DNA of 59,536 nucleotides from CAZKHG01 sp964552655 (GCA_964552655.1 CAZKHG010000019.1:1-59536), one strand, 5' to 3'. Shown: positions 17,722 through 27,483, numbered from the stretch's first letter. Notes: generated by a model from the sequence alone, not told the origin. Made by a program: numbers and translations.

Positions 17722-20487
17722 ATGAAAAAATTGGTCATTTTCATTACTGCATTAATTGTAATAATTTCCCTGTCAATAGTATTCATACTTACTTGGTTAA
17801 ACAGCAATAAACAGGTAAAAAGTGATGCTCTCGCTGCAATTCCGTTGAATGCTTCTGTGATCCTTAAAATTGATAACCTCCCGAGATTCTCTGAAAGGCT
17901 GAGATCAAACAATATGATTTGGCTGGCTTTAAAAGAAATCCCCGGCATTTCTTCTGCAGATAAACTGATTGGGTTCATCGATTCTCTTTCTCAAAATCAA
18001 CCAACGTTTTACCAGGTTATATCTGCCAACCCAATATTTTTTGCCGTTCAGCCAGATTCAAAACAACACTTCGATATGATTGCTTCTGTCTCCCTCCAGA
18101 AACACAATCAAAAAAAACAGCTGCTTCATATTTTGAAATTATTTGGAAATATTAAAACCACCACAAAGGATTTTGAGGGTTCAGATATTTATTCAGTTTC
18201 CATGGGAAAAAATCAGGTTGAACTCATGCATTTTTCAATTGAAAACGGGCTGTTAATATGCTCCAATTCTTTTGATGCGTTGAAATCAAGCCTTCGTCAA
18301 TTAAAAGAAAACAAATCCGTTAAGGACATCGAAGCGTTTAAATCAATAATCCAAACCGCAGGGAATAATGTTGAAGCATCCCTTTTTATTAACCACAAAT
18401 ATGTACCGCCGATTCTTGCTCCGTTGCTCAATCAACCATACCAGCAAGAAATTAATAGCTTAAACGATTTGTCCCAATGGACTGCTCTTGATATAAGCCT
18501 GAAAAGTGAAGCCCTTTGCCTGAGCGGGTTCTCTAACCCCTCACCAGAAAAAGGCTCATATCTTTCAATCTTCACCCGCCAGACACCCATTGAAACCACG
18601 ATTACATCAATCTTGCCTGCCGAAACATCTGCCTTTTTTTGGCTGGGCATTTCTGATTTAAACACCTATTTAGAAGATTACCGCTCATATTTAAACCAAC
18701 AAGTGGACATAACCGGCTATACCAATAATCTAGGAAAAATCAAAATTACCCTTGGCACAGATATTCACGAACTCTTCAATAATATATTTAATAAGGAGAT
18801 CGCATTGGTTCAAGTGCCATTTGACGGGGTTGATCAATCGGCTTGTTGGTTTATTGTTACCCGATTAAAAAGCGTTAGCCAGGCAGAACAAACTTTTGTT
18901 AGCATAATAGAATCTTACTCTAAAACAAACGGGTTGAAGTTTTCTGATTTTATATTCAGAAATAAAATTGATAAAGAAACAACCTCTACTTTTTACCATT
19001 TCCCAATTAAAGGGGTTCACTCATCACTTTTTGGAAGCATGTTTTCTCCTGCAAACGATGCGTATTTTACCTTCATTGATGATTTTGTTGTATTTGGCGC
19101 ATCGGTGGACGTTCTAAATAAATTTGTAATGTCTAATATTCATAATAATTTGCTTGGCATTGACCTTTCTTATACGCAACTCAAAGATGTACAAGCCTCC
19201 TCATCAAATTACTATATCTACTTAAATCCCGACAAATCACAACTCCTCATCGATCAGTTTATCAATGACCAGTATTTGCCATTGTTTAAAAATCATCACC
19301 AAACTCTTGGAAAAATTCAGGGGTTGGTAATTCAGCTATCCGGAGGGAGCAATATGATATTCAACAACATCGGCTTAAAATATTCTCCACAGGTAACAGA
19401 AGAACCCAAAGCAGCCTGGGAAACAAAACTTGACACCTGTCTGTTGGGAAAACCAATTATACTTATTAATCACTACACAAGGAATAAGGAGATATTTGTT
19501 CAGGATTATAAATACAATATCTATTTAATTAATGAGGTGGGAAGAGTGTTGTGGAAAAAGTCTATACCGGAACCTATTCTGGGTGAAGTGGAGCAAATAG
19601 ATCTCTTTAAAAATGGCAAGCTGCAAATGGTTTTTAATACGGGTAGCAAAATTTATATTATTGACCGAAATGGGAATAATGTTGATGGATTCCCCGTAAA
19701 ACTTAAGGCTAAAGCAACAAACCCAATATCTGTTTTCGACTATGAGCAAAGTCGGGATTATCGTTTTTTTGTGGCTTGCGATAACAACCATGTCTATGCC
19801 TTTGACAATAAGGGCAAGCCGTTAACAGGGTGGAACTTCAGAAAAACTGAACAAAAAGTTACGGGCAGCATCCAACACTTTCGTGTAAAAGGCATTGACT
19901 ATATTGTGTTTGCGGACAAAAACAGAGTTTACGTAGTGGACAGAAAAGGAACAGAGAAGGTGAGGTACAAACAAAATTTTTCCATATCACCAAACAGCCA
20001 ATTTGTGCTGGAAGAAAAATCCCTTCAAAATCCCCCGCGGTTTGCAGCTACCGATACCCTTGGCATAATACACTATTTTTATCTGGATGGAAGGGTTGAG
20101 GAAAAACCGATTAAGCCATTCAGTTCATCTCATTTTTTTGATTACCAAGATGTTGACTCAGACGGTGAGAAAGATTTTATTCTTCTTGATGGAAATACCT
20201 TGTCCGTTTACAGACAAAATCTGGAAATTCTTTTCAATTATAAATTTGATGTAACCTTAATCCCAAAAGTTATTTATTTTAATTTTGGCACTGCTAATAA
20301 GAAACTGGGGGTTTCATCCCAAGTGGGGAATGAGGTTTTCCTGATTAATAGCAACGGGTCTCTTTACAAAGGTTTTCCGCTCAAGGGTAATGGGCTGTTT
20401 AGTATTGGGAGGATAAACGGCCAGGGATCATTCAACTTAATAGTTGGATCACCTTCCGGCTCTTTGTTAAATTATGAGGTACAATAA
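17722..20487 (+). CDS. DUF3352-like membrane-anchored protein with a C-terminal propeller
   Basis: The product is 921 residues from the ATG at 17722 (an upstream TTG adds only two residues). There is an N-terminal anchor (about 2-24). The next 550 residues resemble DUF3352 proteins, opening with AAIPLNASVILKIDN and later containing repeated FFAVQPDS and SLFINHKYVP-type segments. From about 590 on the protein is built of short repeats with D-x-D-x-D and IYIIDRNGNNVDGFPVKL or HVYAFDNKGKPLTGWNF, the pattern of a PQQ/FG-GAP-like beta propeller. It is presumably in the periplasm; the function is unknown. It heads an apparent operon with the DUF4834, ROK, ribE and kinase genes. Confidence 0.7.
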   Translation: MKKLVIFITALIVIISLSIVFILTWLNSNKQVKSDALAAIPLNASVILKIDNLPRFSERLRSNNMIWLALKEIPGISSADKLIGFIDSLSQNQPTFYQVISANPIFFAVQPDSKQHFDMIASVSLQKHNQKKQLLHILKLFGNIKTTTKDFEGSDIYSVSMGKNQVELMHFSIENGLLICSNSFDALKSSLRQLKENKSVKDIEAFKSIIQTAGNNVEASLFINHKYVPPILAPLLNQPYQQEINSLNDLSQWTALDISLKSEALCLSGFSNPSPEKGSYLSIFTRQTPIETTITSILPAETSAFFWLGISDLNTYLEDYRSYLNQQVDITGYTNNLGKIKITLGTDIHELFNNIFNKEIALVQVPFDGVDQSACWFIVTRLKSVSQAEQTFVSIIESYSKTNGLKFSDFIFRNKIDKETTSTFYHFPIKGVHSSLFGSMFSPANDAYFTFIDDFVVFGASVDVLNKFVMSNIHNNLLGIDLSYTQLKDVQASSSNYYIYLNPDKSQLLIDQFINDQYLPLFKNHHQTLGKIQGLVIQLSGGSNMIFNNIGLKYSPQVTEEPKAAWETKLDTCLLGKPIILINHYTRNKEIFVQDYKYNIYLINEVGRVLWKKSIPEPILGEVEQIDLFKNGKLQMVFNTGSKIYIIDRNGNNVDGFPVKLKAKATNPISVFDYEQSRDYRFFVACDNNHVYAFDNKGKPLTGWNFRKTEQKVTGSIQHFRVKGIDYIVFADKNRVYVVDRKGTEKVRYKQNFSISPNSQFVLEEKSLQNPPRFAATDTLGIIHYFYLDGRVEEKPIKPFSSSHFFDYQDVDSDGEKDFILLDGNTLSVYRQNLEILFNYKFDVTLIPKVIYFNFGTANKKLGVSSQVGNEVFLINSNGSLYKGFPLKGNGLFSIGRINGQGSFNLIVGSPSGSLLNYEVQ

Positions 20488-20501
20488 TATATAGTTAAAA
20501 T

Positions 20502-20738
20502 ATGGTGGGTTTTCTTAGGTTTGTTTTTATATTTTTTCTGGTTTTGTTTTTACTTGGATTTGTTGCCAGAATTCTTTTACAGCTATTCCTTCGCCGAATA
20601 GCAAAAAAAATGGAATCACATCAAAGAAATCAGGAGCAGCAAACAGGTGATACTTTCGTTAAAAATACTAACGAAAGAGATAAAATCATAGGTAAGGAGA
20701 CCGGTGAATATGTTGATTATGAAGAAATAAAAGAGTAG
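20502..20738 (+). CDS. Small membrane protein, DUF4834-like
   Basis: A 78-residue protein with one hydrophobic helix (about 4-28) and a charged cytoplasmic-looking tail that ends in GKETGEYVDYEEIKE, the signature ending of the Bacteroidetes DUF4834 family. Function unknown. It starts 15 bases after the propeller gene and is followed 20 bases later by the ROK kinase, so it is translated from the same message. Confidence 0.75.
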   Translation: MVGFLRFVFIFFLVLFLLGFVARILLQLFLRRIAKKMESHQRNQEQQTGDTFVKNTNERDKIIGKETGEYVDYEEIKE

Positions 20739-20757
20739 CCTAACGGTTTATAAAACT

Positions 20758-21714
20758 ATGTCAGATATAGTTGCAGGAATTGATATTGGAGGTACAAATA
20801 CTGTTATCGGGTTAGTTAACAGGGATGGGGTCTGTTTGGCAGAATCATCATTCTCAACAAAGAACCAGGATAGTTTTAATGATTATGTTGCGCTGCTTTC
20901 CAAAGAGGTTTTAAATCTGATTGATACAGAAGGAAATGGCAATACCTTAAAAGGCGTTGGAATTGGTGCCCCGAATGGTTCCTATAACCATGGAGCCATT
21001 GTTGATGCACCAAATCTGGCCTGGAAAGGAATTCTCCCGTTATGTAAAGAGATTACAAGATCTATCGGAGTTCCATCGGTAATAACAAATGATGCCAATG
21101 CTGCTGCAATTGGGGAGATGCTTTTTGGCTCCGCTAAAGGAATGAAAGATTTTGTGGTTATCACTTTGGGTACAGGTTTGGGTAGCGGGGTTGTGGTTGA
21201 CGGTAAGCTGGTTGTTGGTCACGATGGATTTGCCGGGGAATTGGGCCATACCATTGCAAAACCATACGGGAGGCAATGTGGTTGTGGAAAAAGAGGATGT
21301 CTGGAAACTTACGTTTCTGCCGGTGGTATAAGGAGAACAATCTTCAAGTTCCTGGCCGATAACAACCATCCCAGTGCTTTACGAAGCATTGGCTTCGAAA
21401 ACCTGTCGGTTAAAATGATTACTGAAGAAGCCTTAAAAGGAGACCCAATTGCATGCGAAGCATTTGAGTACACCGGGCGGATGCTGGGAATGAAGCTCGC
21501 AGATTTTGTCGCAATCCTTAGCCCTGAGGCTATTTTCTTCTTTGGGGGTATCGCTAAAGCGGGGAACCTGCTTTTTGAACCCACCCAAAGGTACATGGAG
21601 GAAAATTTATTCCCTATTTTTAAAAATAAGGTAAAACTTCTACCATCCGGACTGGAAAATAAAAACGCCGCTGTTCTTGGGGCTGCCGCTTTAATCTGGC
21701 AAGAACTTCAATAA
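20758..21714 (+). CDS. ROK family sugar kinase, probable glucokinase
   Basis: This 318-residue protein has the phosphate-binding motif GIDIGGTNTVIGLVN at the N-terminus, catalytic region VITNDANAAAIGE, and the ROK zinc-binding motif GRQCGCGKRGCLETYVS with its HTIA-type His (GELGHTIA). All expected residues are present. ROK kinases of this length phosphorylate glucose or N-acetylated hexosamines; glucokinase is the commonest assignment for the Bacteroidetes form. It sits in the 17722-23397 operon, just ahead of riboflavin synthase, with no pathway link evident. Confidence 0.85.
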   Translation: MSDIVAGIDIGGTNTVIGLVNRDGVCLAESSFSTKNQDSFNDYVALLSKEVLNLIDTEGNGNTLKGVGIGAPNGSYNHGAIVDAPNLAWKGILPLCKEITRSIGVPSVITNDANAAAIGEMLFGSAKGMKDFVVITLGTGLGSGVVVDGKLVVGHDGFAGELGHTIAKPYGRQCGCGKRGCLETYVSAGGIRRTIFKFLADNNHPSALRSIGFENLSVKMITEEALKGDPIACEAFEYTGRMLGMKLADFVAILSPEAIFFFGGIAKAGNLLFEPTQRYMEENLFPIFKNKVKLLPSGLENKNAAVLGAAALIWQELQ

Positions 21715-21738
21715 ACTAATCACTTAAAAAAATACAAT

Positions 21739-22353
21739 ATGTTCTCGGGAATAGTTGAAGAACCTGCAAAAGTTGTAGGATTGACAAAAGAAAAAGAAAA
21801 TTTGCATATTACCCTTACGTGCTCCTTTGTTGATCAGCTAAAGATCGATCAAAGCATTGCACACAACGGGGTATGCCTTACAGTTGTTAAAAAGGAAAGA
21901 GACACCTACACGGTTACTGCCATAAAGGAAACTTTGGAAAAATCAAACCTCGGCCTCCTTAAAATTGGCGATAAGGTAAACCTTGAGCGCAGCATGAAAA
22001 TTGATAGCTTGCTTGATGGGCATCTGGTGCAAGGTCATGTTGATCAAACCGCTGTTTGCACTGATGTTGTTGAGGCTGACGGCAGCTGGTACTATACTTT
22101 TGAATATGATCCCTCAAAGGGAAATATTACAGTTGAAAAAGGTTCTGTTGCAGTTAATGGCGTTAGTCTTACAGTGGTAAACTCCAAAACCGGATCCTTT
22201 CAGGTGGCCATAATTCCTTACACCTTTGAGCACACCAATTTCCATCAGTTCAAAAATGGAACTGTTGTTAACCTTGAGTTTGACATAGTTGGCAAGTATA
22301 TCACCAAACTTTTAAAGGGTTATCTTGAGTCTGGTTTGCTTGATAAAAAATAA
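21739..22353 (+). CDS. ribE: Riboflavin synthase, alpha subunit
   Basis: The 204-residue product consists of two lumazine-binding repeats, starting MFSGIVEEPAKVVGL and with the paired motifs AHNGVCLTVVK and AVNGVSLTVVN. It dismutates two 6,7-dimethyl-8-ribityllumazine molecules to riboflavin. The length is standard. Only 24 bases separate it from the ROK gene, so there is no room for an FMN riboswitch and none is seen; no other rib gene is in the window. Confidence 0.95.
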   Translation: MFSGIVEEPAKVVGLTKEKENLHITLTCSFVDQLKIDQSIAHNGVCLTVVKKERDTYTVTAIKETLEKSNLGLLKIGDKVNLERSMKIDSLLDGHLVQGHVDQTAVCTDVVEADGSWYYTFEYDPSKGNITVEKGSVAVNGVSLTVVNSKTGSFQVAIIPYTFEHTNFHQFKNGTVVNLEFDIVGKYITKLLKGYLESGLLDKK

Positions 22354-22377
22354 TGCTTTTTCATACAATCTTCTTAT

Positions 22378-23397
22378 ATGAAACCTTTTTCCGAAAAACG
22401 GCTGGTTTTTACAATTTCATTTGCAGCTTCATTAATATCCGGCTTGATAACCATTATCCTGGCGGGTGATACCATTATAAAAGCACCATTTTACCCCCTG
22501 GCCGTTTTTTTTCTTGACTTTGTTGCCGTTTTTGCAGCAATCTATTATTTTTTAAGAAAGTGGATGCGGTTGAAAATTGCCGATAAAAAAGAAATTGCTG
22601 CTGAAAGCAGGGCTAAAACCACACAACCCATTCCTGATATTAATAATAGTTCTTCCAATTTTGCCCAAACAGGTGAAATAGATAGATTGAAAGAAATGGA
22701 GAAATACCGCAAAGAATTTCTGGGTAACGTTTCACACGAGCTTAAAACACCTATATTTAATATCCAGGGCTATGTTTCAACTTTGCTCGATGGCGGGCTT
22801 GAAGATCCGTCAATCAACCGCAAATACCTTGAGCGGGCCGATAAAAGTATCAACCGGATGATCTCCATCGTTGAGGACCTGGAAACAATCACCCGCCTTG
22901 AATCAGGTGAACTGAAACTTCAACTTGATGAGTTTGATATAGTTCAACTCATAGATGAGGTAATTGAAACCCAGGAGATGAGATCCAAAACTAAGGGTAT
23001 AAAGCTTAAATTCGACAAATCTTTCGACAAACCTATAATGGTTTTAGCTGATAAGAAAAAAATATTTCAGGTAATCTCAAATCTAATGGTAAACTCAATA
23101 CTCTACGGAAAAGAAAACGGGAAAACCGAAATAGCAGTTAAAAAGCGGAAAAAAAAGGTTTATGTCGAGGTAAGTGATAATGGCATGGGAATCTCAGAGT
23201 ATGACCTACCTCGCATTTTTGAACGTTTCTACCGGGTCGATAAAAGCCGATCGCGGGAACAAGGCGGAACTGGCCTTGGGCTAGCAATTGTAAAGCATAT
23301 TCTTGAAGCCCACGGGGAGTCAATTACCGTTCAAAGCATGGTAAATAAGGGAACTGCCTTTGAATTTACCCTTTCCCGGCCAACTTCCAAGGAATAA
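22378..23397 (+). CDS. Sensor histidine kinase, PhoR-like, orphan
   Basis: A 339-residue kinase with two transmembrane helices (about 7-28 and 38-60), almost no periplasmic loop, a linker, then HisKA with the phosphoacceptor His in FLGNVSHELKTPIFNIQGYV (about 121), and a HATPase domain with N box NLMVNSILYGKENG and G boxes VSDNGMGIS and GGTGLGLAIVKHI. Bacteroidetes PhoR homologues look like this, and this one lacks PAS and HAMP domains. No response regulator is encoded nearby. It is the last gene of the operon starting at 17722. Confidence 0.85.
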   Translation: MKPFSEKRLVFTISFAASLISGLITIILAGDTIIKAPFYPLAVFFLDFVAVFAAIYYFLRKWMRLKIADKKEIAAESRAKTTQPIPDINNSSSNFAQTGEIDRLKEMEKYRKEFLGNVSHELKTPIFNIQGYVSTLLDGGLEDPSINRKYLERADKSINRMISIVEDLETITRLESGELKLQLDEFDIVQLIDEVIETQEMRSKTKGIKLKFDKSFDKPIMVLADKKKIFQVISNLMVNSILYGKENGKTEIAVKKRKKKVYVEVSDNGMGISEYDLPRIFERFYRVDKSRSREQGGTGLGLAIVKHILEAHGESITVQSMVNKGTAFEFTLSRPTSKE

Positions 23398-23494
23398 TTT
23401 TTCTTAAACCCGCTCCAAAATTCCCTGTCTCATAAATTAAAAAAACTAGTTTATAATCAGCCATTTGGCTAATCTCGAACATTTTTAACGCCGC

Positions 23495-23525
23495 TTTGAT
23501 TTTCTCGTTCATAAGCATATCTTTG
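23495..23525 (+). promoter_or_regulatory. Bacteroidetes-type promoter of ileS
   Basis: TTTG at 23495-23498 and TATCTTTG at 23518-23525 are 19 bases apart, a perfect match to TTTG-N19-TAnnTTTG. The ileS ATG lies 42 bases downstream of the -7 element. Confidence 0.78.
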
Positions 23526-23567
23526 TGGGATTTTATTTTAAGGTGTACGGAGAAATATTGATTTGCA

Positions 23568-26500
23568 ATGAAACCTAAATTCAAGGAGTATAAAGGACTA
23601 GATCTGTCCCAGGTGAATAAAGATGTACTGGAAACCTGGGATAAAAATGACACTTTTCATAAAAGCTTAAGCACAAGAAAAGGGCATCCAACTTTTGTTT
23701 TTTATGAAGGACCGCCTTCTGCTAATGGAATTCCAGGAATTCACCACGTAATGGCTCGTACCATTAAAGATATTTTTTGCCGTTACAAAACCCAGAAAGG
23801 TTTTTTAGTTGACAGAAAAGCAGGCTGGGACACCCATGGTTTGCCCGTTGAGCTTGGCGTTGAGAAAATGCTTGGCATTACAAAAGAGGATATTGGGACT
23901 AAAATATCAATCGAAGAGTACAATAAGGCGTGCAAAAAGGAGGTGATGAAATACACCGACCTTTGGGAGGAGCTCACACACAAGATGGGCTATTGGGTGG
24001 ATATGGAACACCCCTATATTACTTACGATAACAGGTATATTGAAACATTATGGCATCTGCTCCAACAATTGTTCGAAAAAGGGTTGCTCTATAAAGGGAA
24101 AACTATTCAACCCTATTCTCCCGCTGCAGGCACAGGTTTAAGCACACATGAACTTAATCAGCCTGGTTGTTATAAGGATGTTAAAGACACAACCATTGTT
24201 GCACAGTTTAAGGTGATCAGAAATGAAAAAAGCGAATTTCTCTTTAAGGATGTTGAAACAGATCTTTTTATTCTGGCATGGACGACAACACCCTGGACCC
24301 TGCCCTCAAACACAGCGCTTGCAGTTCATCCATATATCACCTATGAACTTATTAAAACCTATAATCCTTACGACGGTAAGCTGATAACCGTAGTAATTGC
24401 AAAAGATAGAAGAGAATCCTACTTCCCTTCGGTCAATGCTGATATACCTTTGGAAGATTTTAAACCTGGTGATAAAAAAATCCCCTTCAGGGTTCTGGCT
24501 GAATTTTCAGGTGAGCAGCTTGCTGATATCCGCTATGAACAACTCTTCCCGTGGGTAAAACCCGAGGGCGATGCATTTAGAGTGGTTAAAGGTGATTTTG
24601 TAACTACAGAGGACGGTACCGGTGTGGTCCATATTGCCCCCACTTTTGGCGCTGATGACGATCGCGTTGCCAAGCAATCGGGAATAGCCCCGTTGATACT
24701 TCGCGACAAAAACAACAACCCAGAACCCATGGTTGATCGCCAGGGAAGATTTTACCGGGTTGATGATCTCAGTCCTGCATTTGTAAAATCAAATATCAAT
24801 GTTGAAAATTATAAAGAGTTTTCCGGAAGATTTGTCAAGAATGATTATGATCCTGACCTAAAGGATACTGATACTACCCTGGATATTGATCTTTCTGTCG
24901 CCCTGAAGAAAGAGGGAAAGGCTTTCCGCATTGAGAAACATGTTCATAACTACCCGCATTGCTGGCGAACTGACAAACCTGTGCTCTACTACCCGTTGGA
25001 TAGCTGGTTTATTAAAACAACAGCTTTACGGGAAAGAATGATTGAACTGAATAATACTATCAACTGGAAACCGGCAAACACAGGCACAGGTCGTTTTGGA
25101 AAATGGCTCGAAAACCTGGTGGATTGGAATCTTTCCCGTTCCAGATTTTGGGGAACACCTCTTCCTATTTGGGTTACTGAGGACAGGAGCGAAATGGTTT
25201 GCATCGGCTCTGTTGCACAGCTAAAATCAGAGTGCGAAAAAGCCGTAAAAGCCGGACTGATGGCTTCAAACCCGCTGGAAAAATTTGTTGAAGAAAAGTA
25301 TGACCAGGCAAACTATAGCACCTTTGACCTACACCGGCCATTCGTTGACAATATTGTGCTTGTTTCCTCCAACGGCAAGAGAATGTTGCGTGAGCCCGAT
25401 CTGATTGATGTCTGGTTCGATTCAGGGGCTATGCCCTATGCGCAGGTTCACTACCCATTCGAACATAAAGAAAACTTCCAAGATGTATTTCCTGCAGATT
25501 TTATAGCAGAAGGGGTTGATCAAACCCGGGGTTGGTTCTATACTTTACATGCTATATCAACGTTGATTTCTGATTCTGTTTCATTTAAAAATATCATTTC
25601 CAACGGACTTGTTCTCGATAAAAACGGGAATAAGATGAGTAAACGCCTGGGTAACGCAGTTGACCCATGGTCGGTGATTGAAAAGAATGGTTCTGACCCA
25701 TTGCGTTGGTACATGATTACAAATTCTCAGCCGTGGGACAACCTGAAATTTGACATTGATGGCGTAGATGAAGTTAAGCGCAAATTCTTTGGAACACTCT
25801 ATAATACTTACTCCTTCTTTTCCCTTTATGCCAATGTTGATGGGTTTACTTATAGCGAGACAGATGTTCCTGTTCATGAACGGCCAGAAATAGACAGGTG
25901 GATAATATCACTGCTCAACTCCTTAATAAAAGAGGTTGATGAAGCTTACAATGATTACGAACCTACAAAAGCAGGTCGTGCTATTGCCGAGTTTGTTACT
26001 GAACACCTCAGCAACTGGTACGTTCGTTTAAACCGTAAAAGATTCTGGGGTGGCGATTACAGCAAAGATAAAATTGCGGCATATCAGACTCTATACACCT
26101 GTCTGGAAACCGTTGCCCTGCTTGCAGCGCCCATTGCTCCTTTTTACTCCGATCAGCTTTTTACCGATTTGAACAAGGTGAGCGGGAAACATCCCGAGGA
26201 AAGTGTTCACCTTTCCCTTTTCCCTAACTATTCCCTTGATCTCATTGACAAAGATTTGGAAGAAAAGATGGAAATTGCACAGCATATCAGCTCAATGGTG
26301 CTAGGTTTAAGGAGAAAGGTAAACATCAAAGTACGCCAACCTTTAAGTAAAATGATGGTCCCAATCCTTGATGAGAATTTTGGGAGACAGCTTAAGGCAA
26401 TTGAGCACCTGATCCTTTCTGAGGTAAACGTAAAAGAGCTGGAATACCTGAGCGATACATCCGGTGTTCTGGTTAAAAAAATAAAACCCAACTTTAAAAC

Positions 26501-27008
26501 GCTTGGTCCTCGGTTTGGAAAATCAATGAAGGCCATTTCCACTGCTATATCAACGATGACCCAGCAGGATATTTCGGCTTTGGAGAACTCCGGTAAATTC
26601 ACCCTGAACCTCCCCGAGGGCCCGGTTGAAATCATCCCCTCAGATGTCGAAATCCTATCCGAAGATATCCCCGGATGGTTGGTGGCTAATGAAGGTAAAT
26701 ATACTGTTGCGCTTGATATAACCGTAAGCGAAGCGCTTCGTAACGAAGGTATTGCCCGCGAACTGGTAAACAGGATACAGAACCTGCGCAAGGATGCTGG
26801 TTTTGAGGTAACCGACAAGATCAATATTAGTATCCTAAAACACCCGGCAATTATAAAAGCCATCGAAGTTCACAGGGATTACATTGCAAGTCAAACCCTT
26901 GCAAAAGAAATCGTATTAACGAATCAGGAACCAGATGGAGCTGTTTCAAATATTGAACTCGACACCGATATAACTACATCGATATATGTTGAAAAGATTG
27001 GGCAATAA
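23568..27008 (+). CDS. ileS: Isoleucyl-tRNA synthetase, type 2, GXHH signature
   Basis: A 1146-residue class I synthetase that charges tRNA-Ile. The first signature, normally HIGH, reads GIHH here at residues 57-60 (PSANGIPGIHHVMARTIKD); the second is KMSKR in NGNKMSKRLGNAVDPW. The long CP1 editing domain includes TTPWTLPSNTAL and the GTGVVHIAPTFG region. The length and the eukaryote-like C-terminus without a bacterial zinc finger put it in the IleRS2 group. From memory, IleRS2 is linked with natural mupirocin resistance and the swapped GXHH form with especially strong resistance. The gene has its own promoter and is followed 49 bases later by the DksA-like gene. Confidence 0.95.
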   Translation: MKPKFKEYKGLDLSQVNKDVLETWDKNDTFHKSLSTRKGHPTFVFYEGPPSANGIPGIHHVMARTIKDIFCRYKTQKGFLVDRKAGWDTHGLPVELGVEKMLGITKEDIGTKISIEEYNKACKKEVMKYTDLWEELTHKMGYWVDMEHPYITYDNRYIETLWHLLQQLFEKGLLYKGKTIQPYSPAAGTGLSTHELNQPGCYKDVKDTTIVAQFKVIRNEKSEFLFKDVETDLFILAWTTTPWTLPSNTALAVHPYITYELIKTYNPYDGKLITVVIAKDRRESYFPSVNADIPLEDFKPGDKKIPFRVLAEFSGEQLADIRYEQLFPWVKPEGDAFRVVKGDFVTTEDGTGVVHIAPTFGADDDRVAKQSGIAPLILRDKNNNPEPMVDRQGRFYRVDDLSPAFVKSNINVENYKEFSGRFVKNDYDPDLKDTDTTLDIDLSVALKKEGKAFRIEKHVHNYPHCWRTDKPVLYYPLDSWFIKTTALRERMIELNNTINWKPANTGTGRFGKWLENLVDWNLSRSRFWGTPLPIWVTEDRSEMVCIGSVAQLKSECEKAVKAGLMASNPLEKFVEEKYDQANYSTFDLHRPFVDNIVLVSSNGKRMLREPDLIDVWFDSGAMPYAQVHYPFEHKENFQDVFPADFIAEGVDQTRGWFYTLHAISTLISDSVSFKNIISNGLVLDKNGNKMSKRLGNAVDPWSVIEKNGSDPLRWYMITNSQPWDNLKFDIDGVDEVKRKFFGTLYNTYSFFSLYANVDGFTYSETDVPVHERPEIDRWIISLLNSLIKEVDEAYNDYEPTKAGRAIAEFVTEHLSNWYVRLNRKRFWGGDYSKDKIAAYQTLYTCLETVALLAAPIAPFYSDQLFTDLNKVSGKHPEESVHLSLFPNYSLDLIDKDLEEKMEIAQHISSMVLGLRRKVNIKVRQPLSKMMVPILDENFGRQLKAIEHLILSEVNVKELEYLSDTSGVLVKKIKPNFKTLGPRFGKSMKAISTAISTMTQQDISALENSGKFTLNLPEGPVEIIPSDVEILSEDIPGWLVANEGKYTVALDITVSEALRNEGIARELVNRIQNLRKDAGFEVTDKINISILKHPAIIKAIEVHRDYIASQTLAKEIVLTNQEPDGAVSNIELDTDITTSIYVEKIGQ

Positions 27009-27057
27009 GATTGCTTAATTGATAATTTTTTTTATATTTTTAACAAATTTTAGAGTT

Positions 27058-27435
27058 ATGGCAGAAAAGACAAGGTATTCAGACGAGGAGTTGGCAGAAT
27101 TTAAGGAGATCATCCTGCAAAAACTCGACAAAGCGCGTAAGGATTATGAAATCCTGAAAGATGCTATTACCATGGGAGAAAGTAACGACACACAGGATAC
27201 TTCACCAACTTTTAAAGTGCTTGAAGAAGGCGCAGCAACCCTTTCCAAAGAGGAAGCCGGAAAACTTGCTCAGCGTCAGCTCAAGTTCATTCAGCACCTT
27301 GAAGCAGCGCTGGTTCGAATTGAAAACAAGACCTACGGCATTTGCCGTGAAACGGGAAAACTTATTGCAAAAGAACGCCTTCGGGCAGTTCCACATGCAA
27401 CCCTAAGCATTGATGCGAAGAATAATCAACGCTAA
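27058..27435 (+). CDS. DksA/TraR-like protein lacking most zinc ligands
   Basis: The product is 125 residues from the ATG at 27058 (MAEKTRYSDEELAEFKEII). It has an N-terminal coiled coil and a C-terminal domain matching the C4 zinc-finger region of DksA/TraR, YGICRETGKLIAKERLRAVPH, normally CxxC-x17-CxxC. Only the first cysteine remains; the second is Thr and the last two are absent (ATLSIDAK). Zinc binding is thus unlikely. DksA-type proteins bind the RNA polymerase secondary channel. This degenerate form appears common in Bacteroidetes, just after ileS and before lspA. A terminator follows. Confidence 0.8.
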   Translation: MAEKTRYSDEELAEFKEIILQKLDKARKDYEILKDAITMGESNDTQDTSPTFKVLEEGAATLSKEEAGKLAQRQLKFIQHLEAALVRIENKTYGICRETGKLIAKERLRAVPHATLSIDAKNNQR

Positions 27436-27456
27436 AGTTTTAGCTAACATCCTTAT

Positions 27457-27483
27457 AAGGTCGGTTTTTCCGACCTTTTTTAT
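27457..27483 (+). terminator. Rho-independent terminator after the DksA-like gene
   Basis: AAGGTCGG at 27457-27464 pairs with CCGACCTT at 27470-27477 around a T5 loop, followed by TTTTT. It ends the ileS unit, and the -7 element of lspA begins only a few bases later. Confidence 0.85.

Noticed and set aside
21715..21738. An FMN riboswitch before ribE
   Set aside because: Only 24 bases separate ribE from the preceding gene, too few for the aptamer.
26228..26863. A 211-codon open frame on the minus strand
   Set aside because: It lies wholly inside ileS, which has strong family motifs on the other strand, and its translation is rich in Ser and Ile as expected of an antisense shadow.
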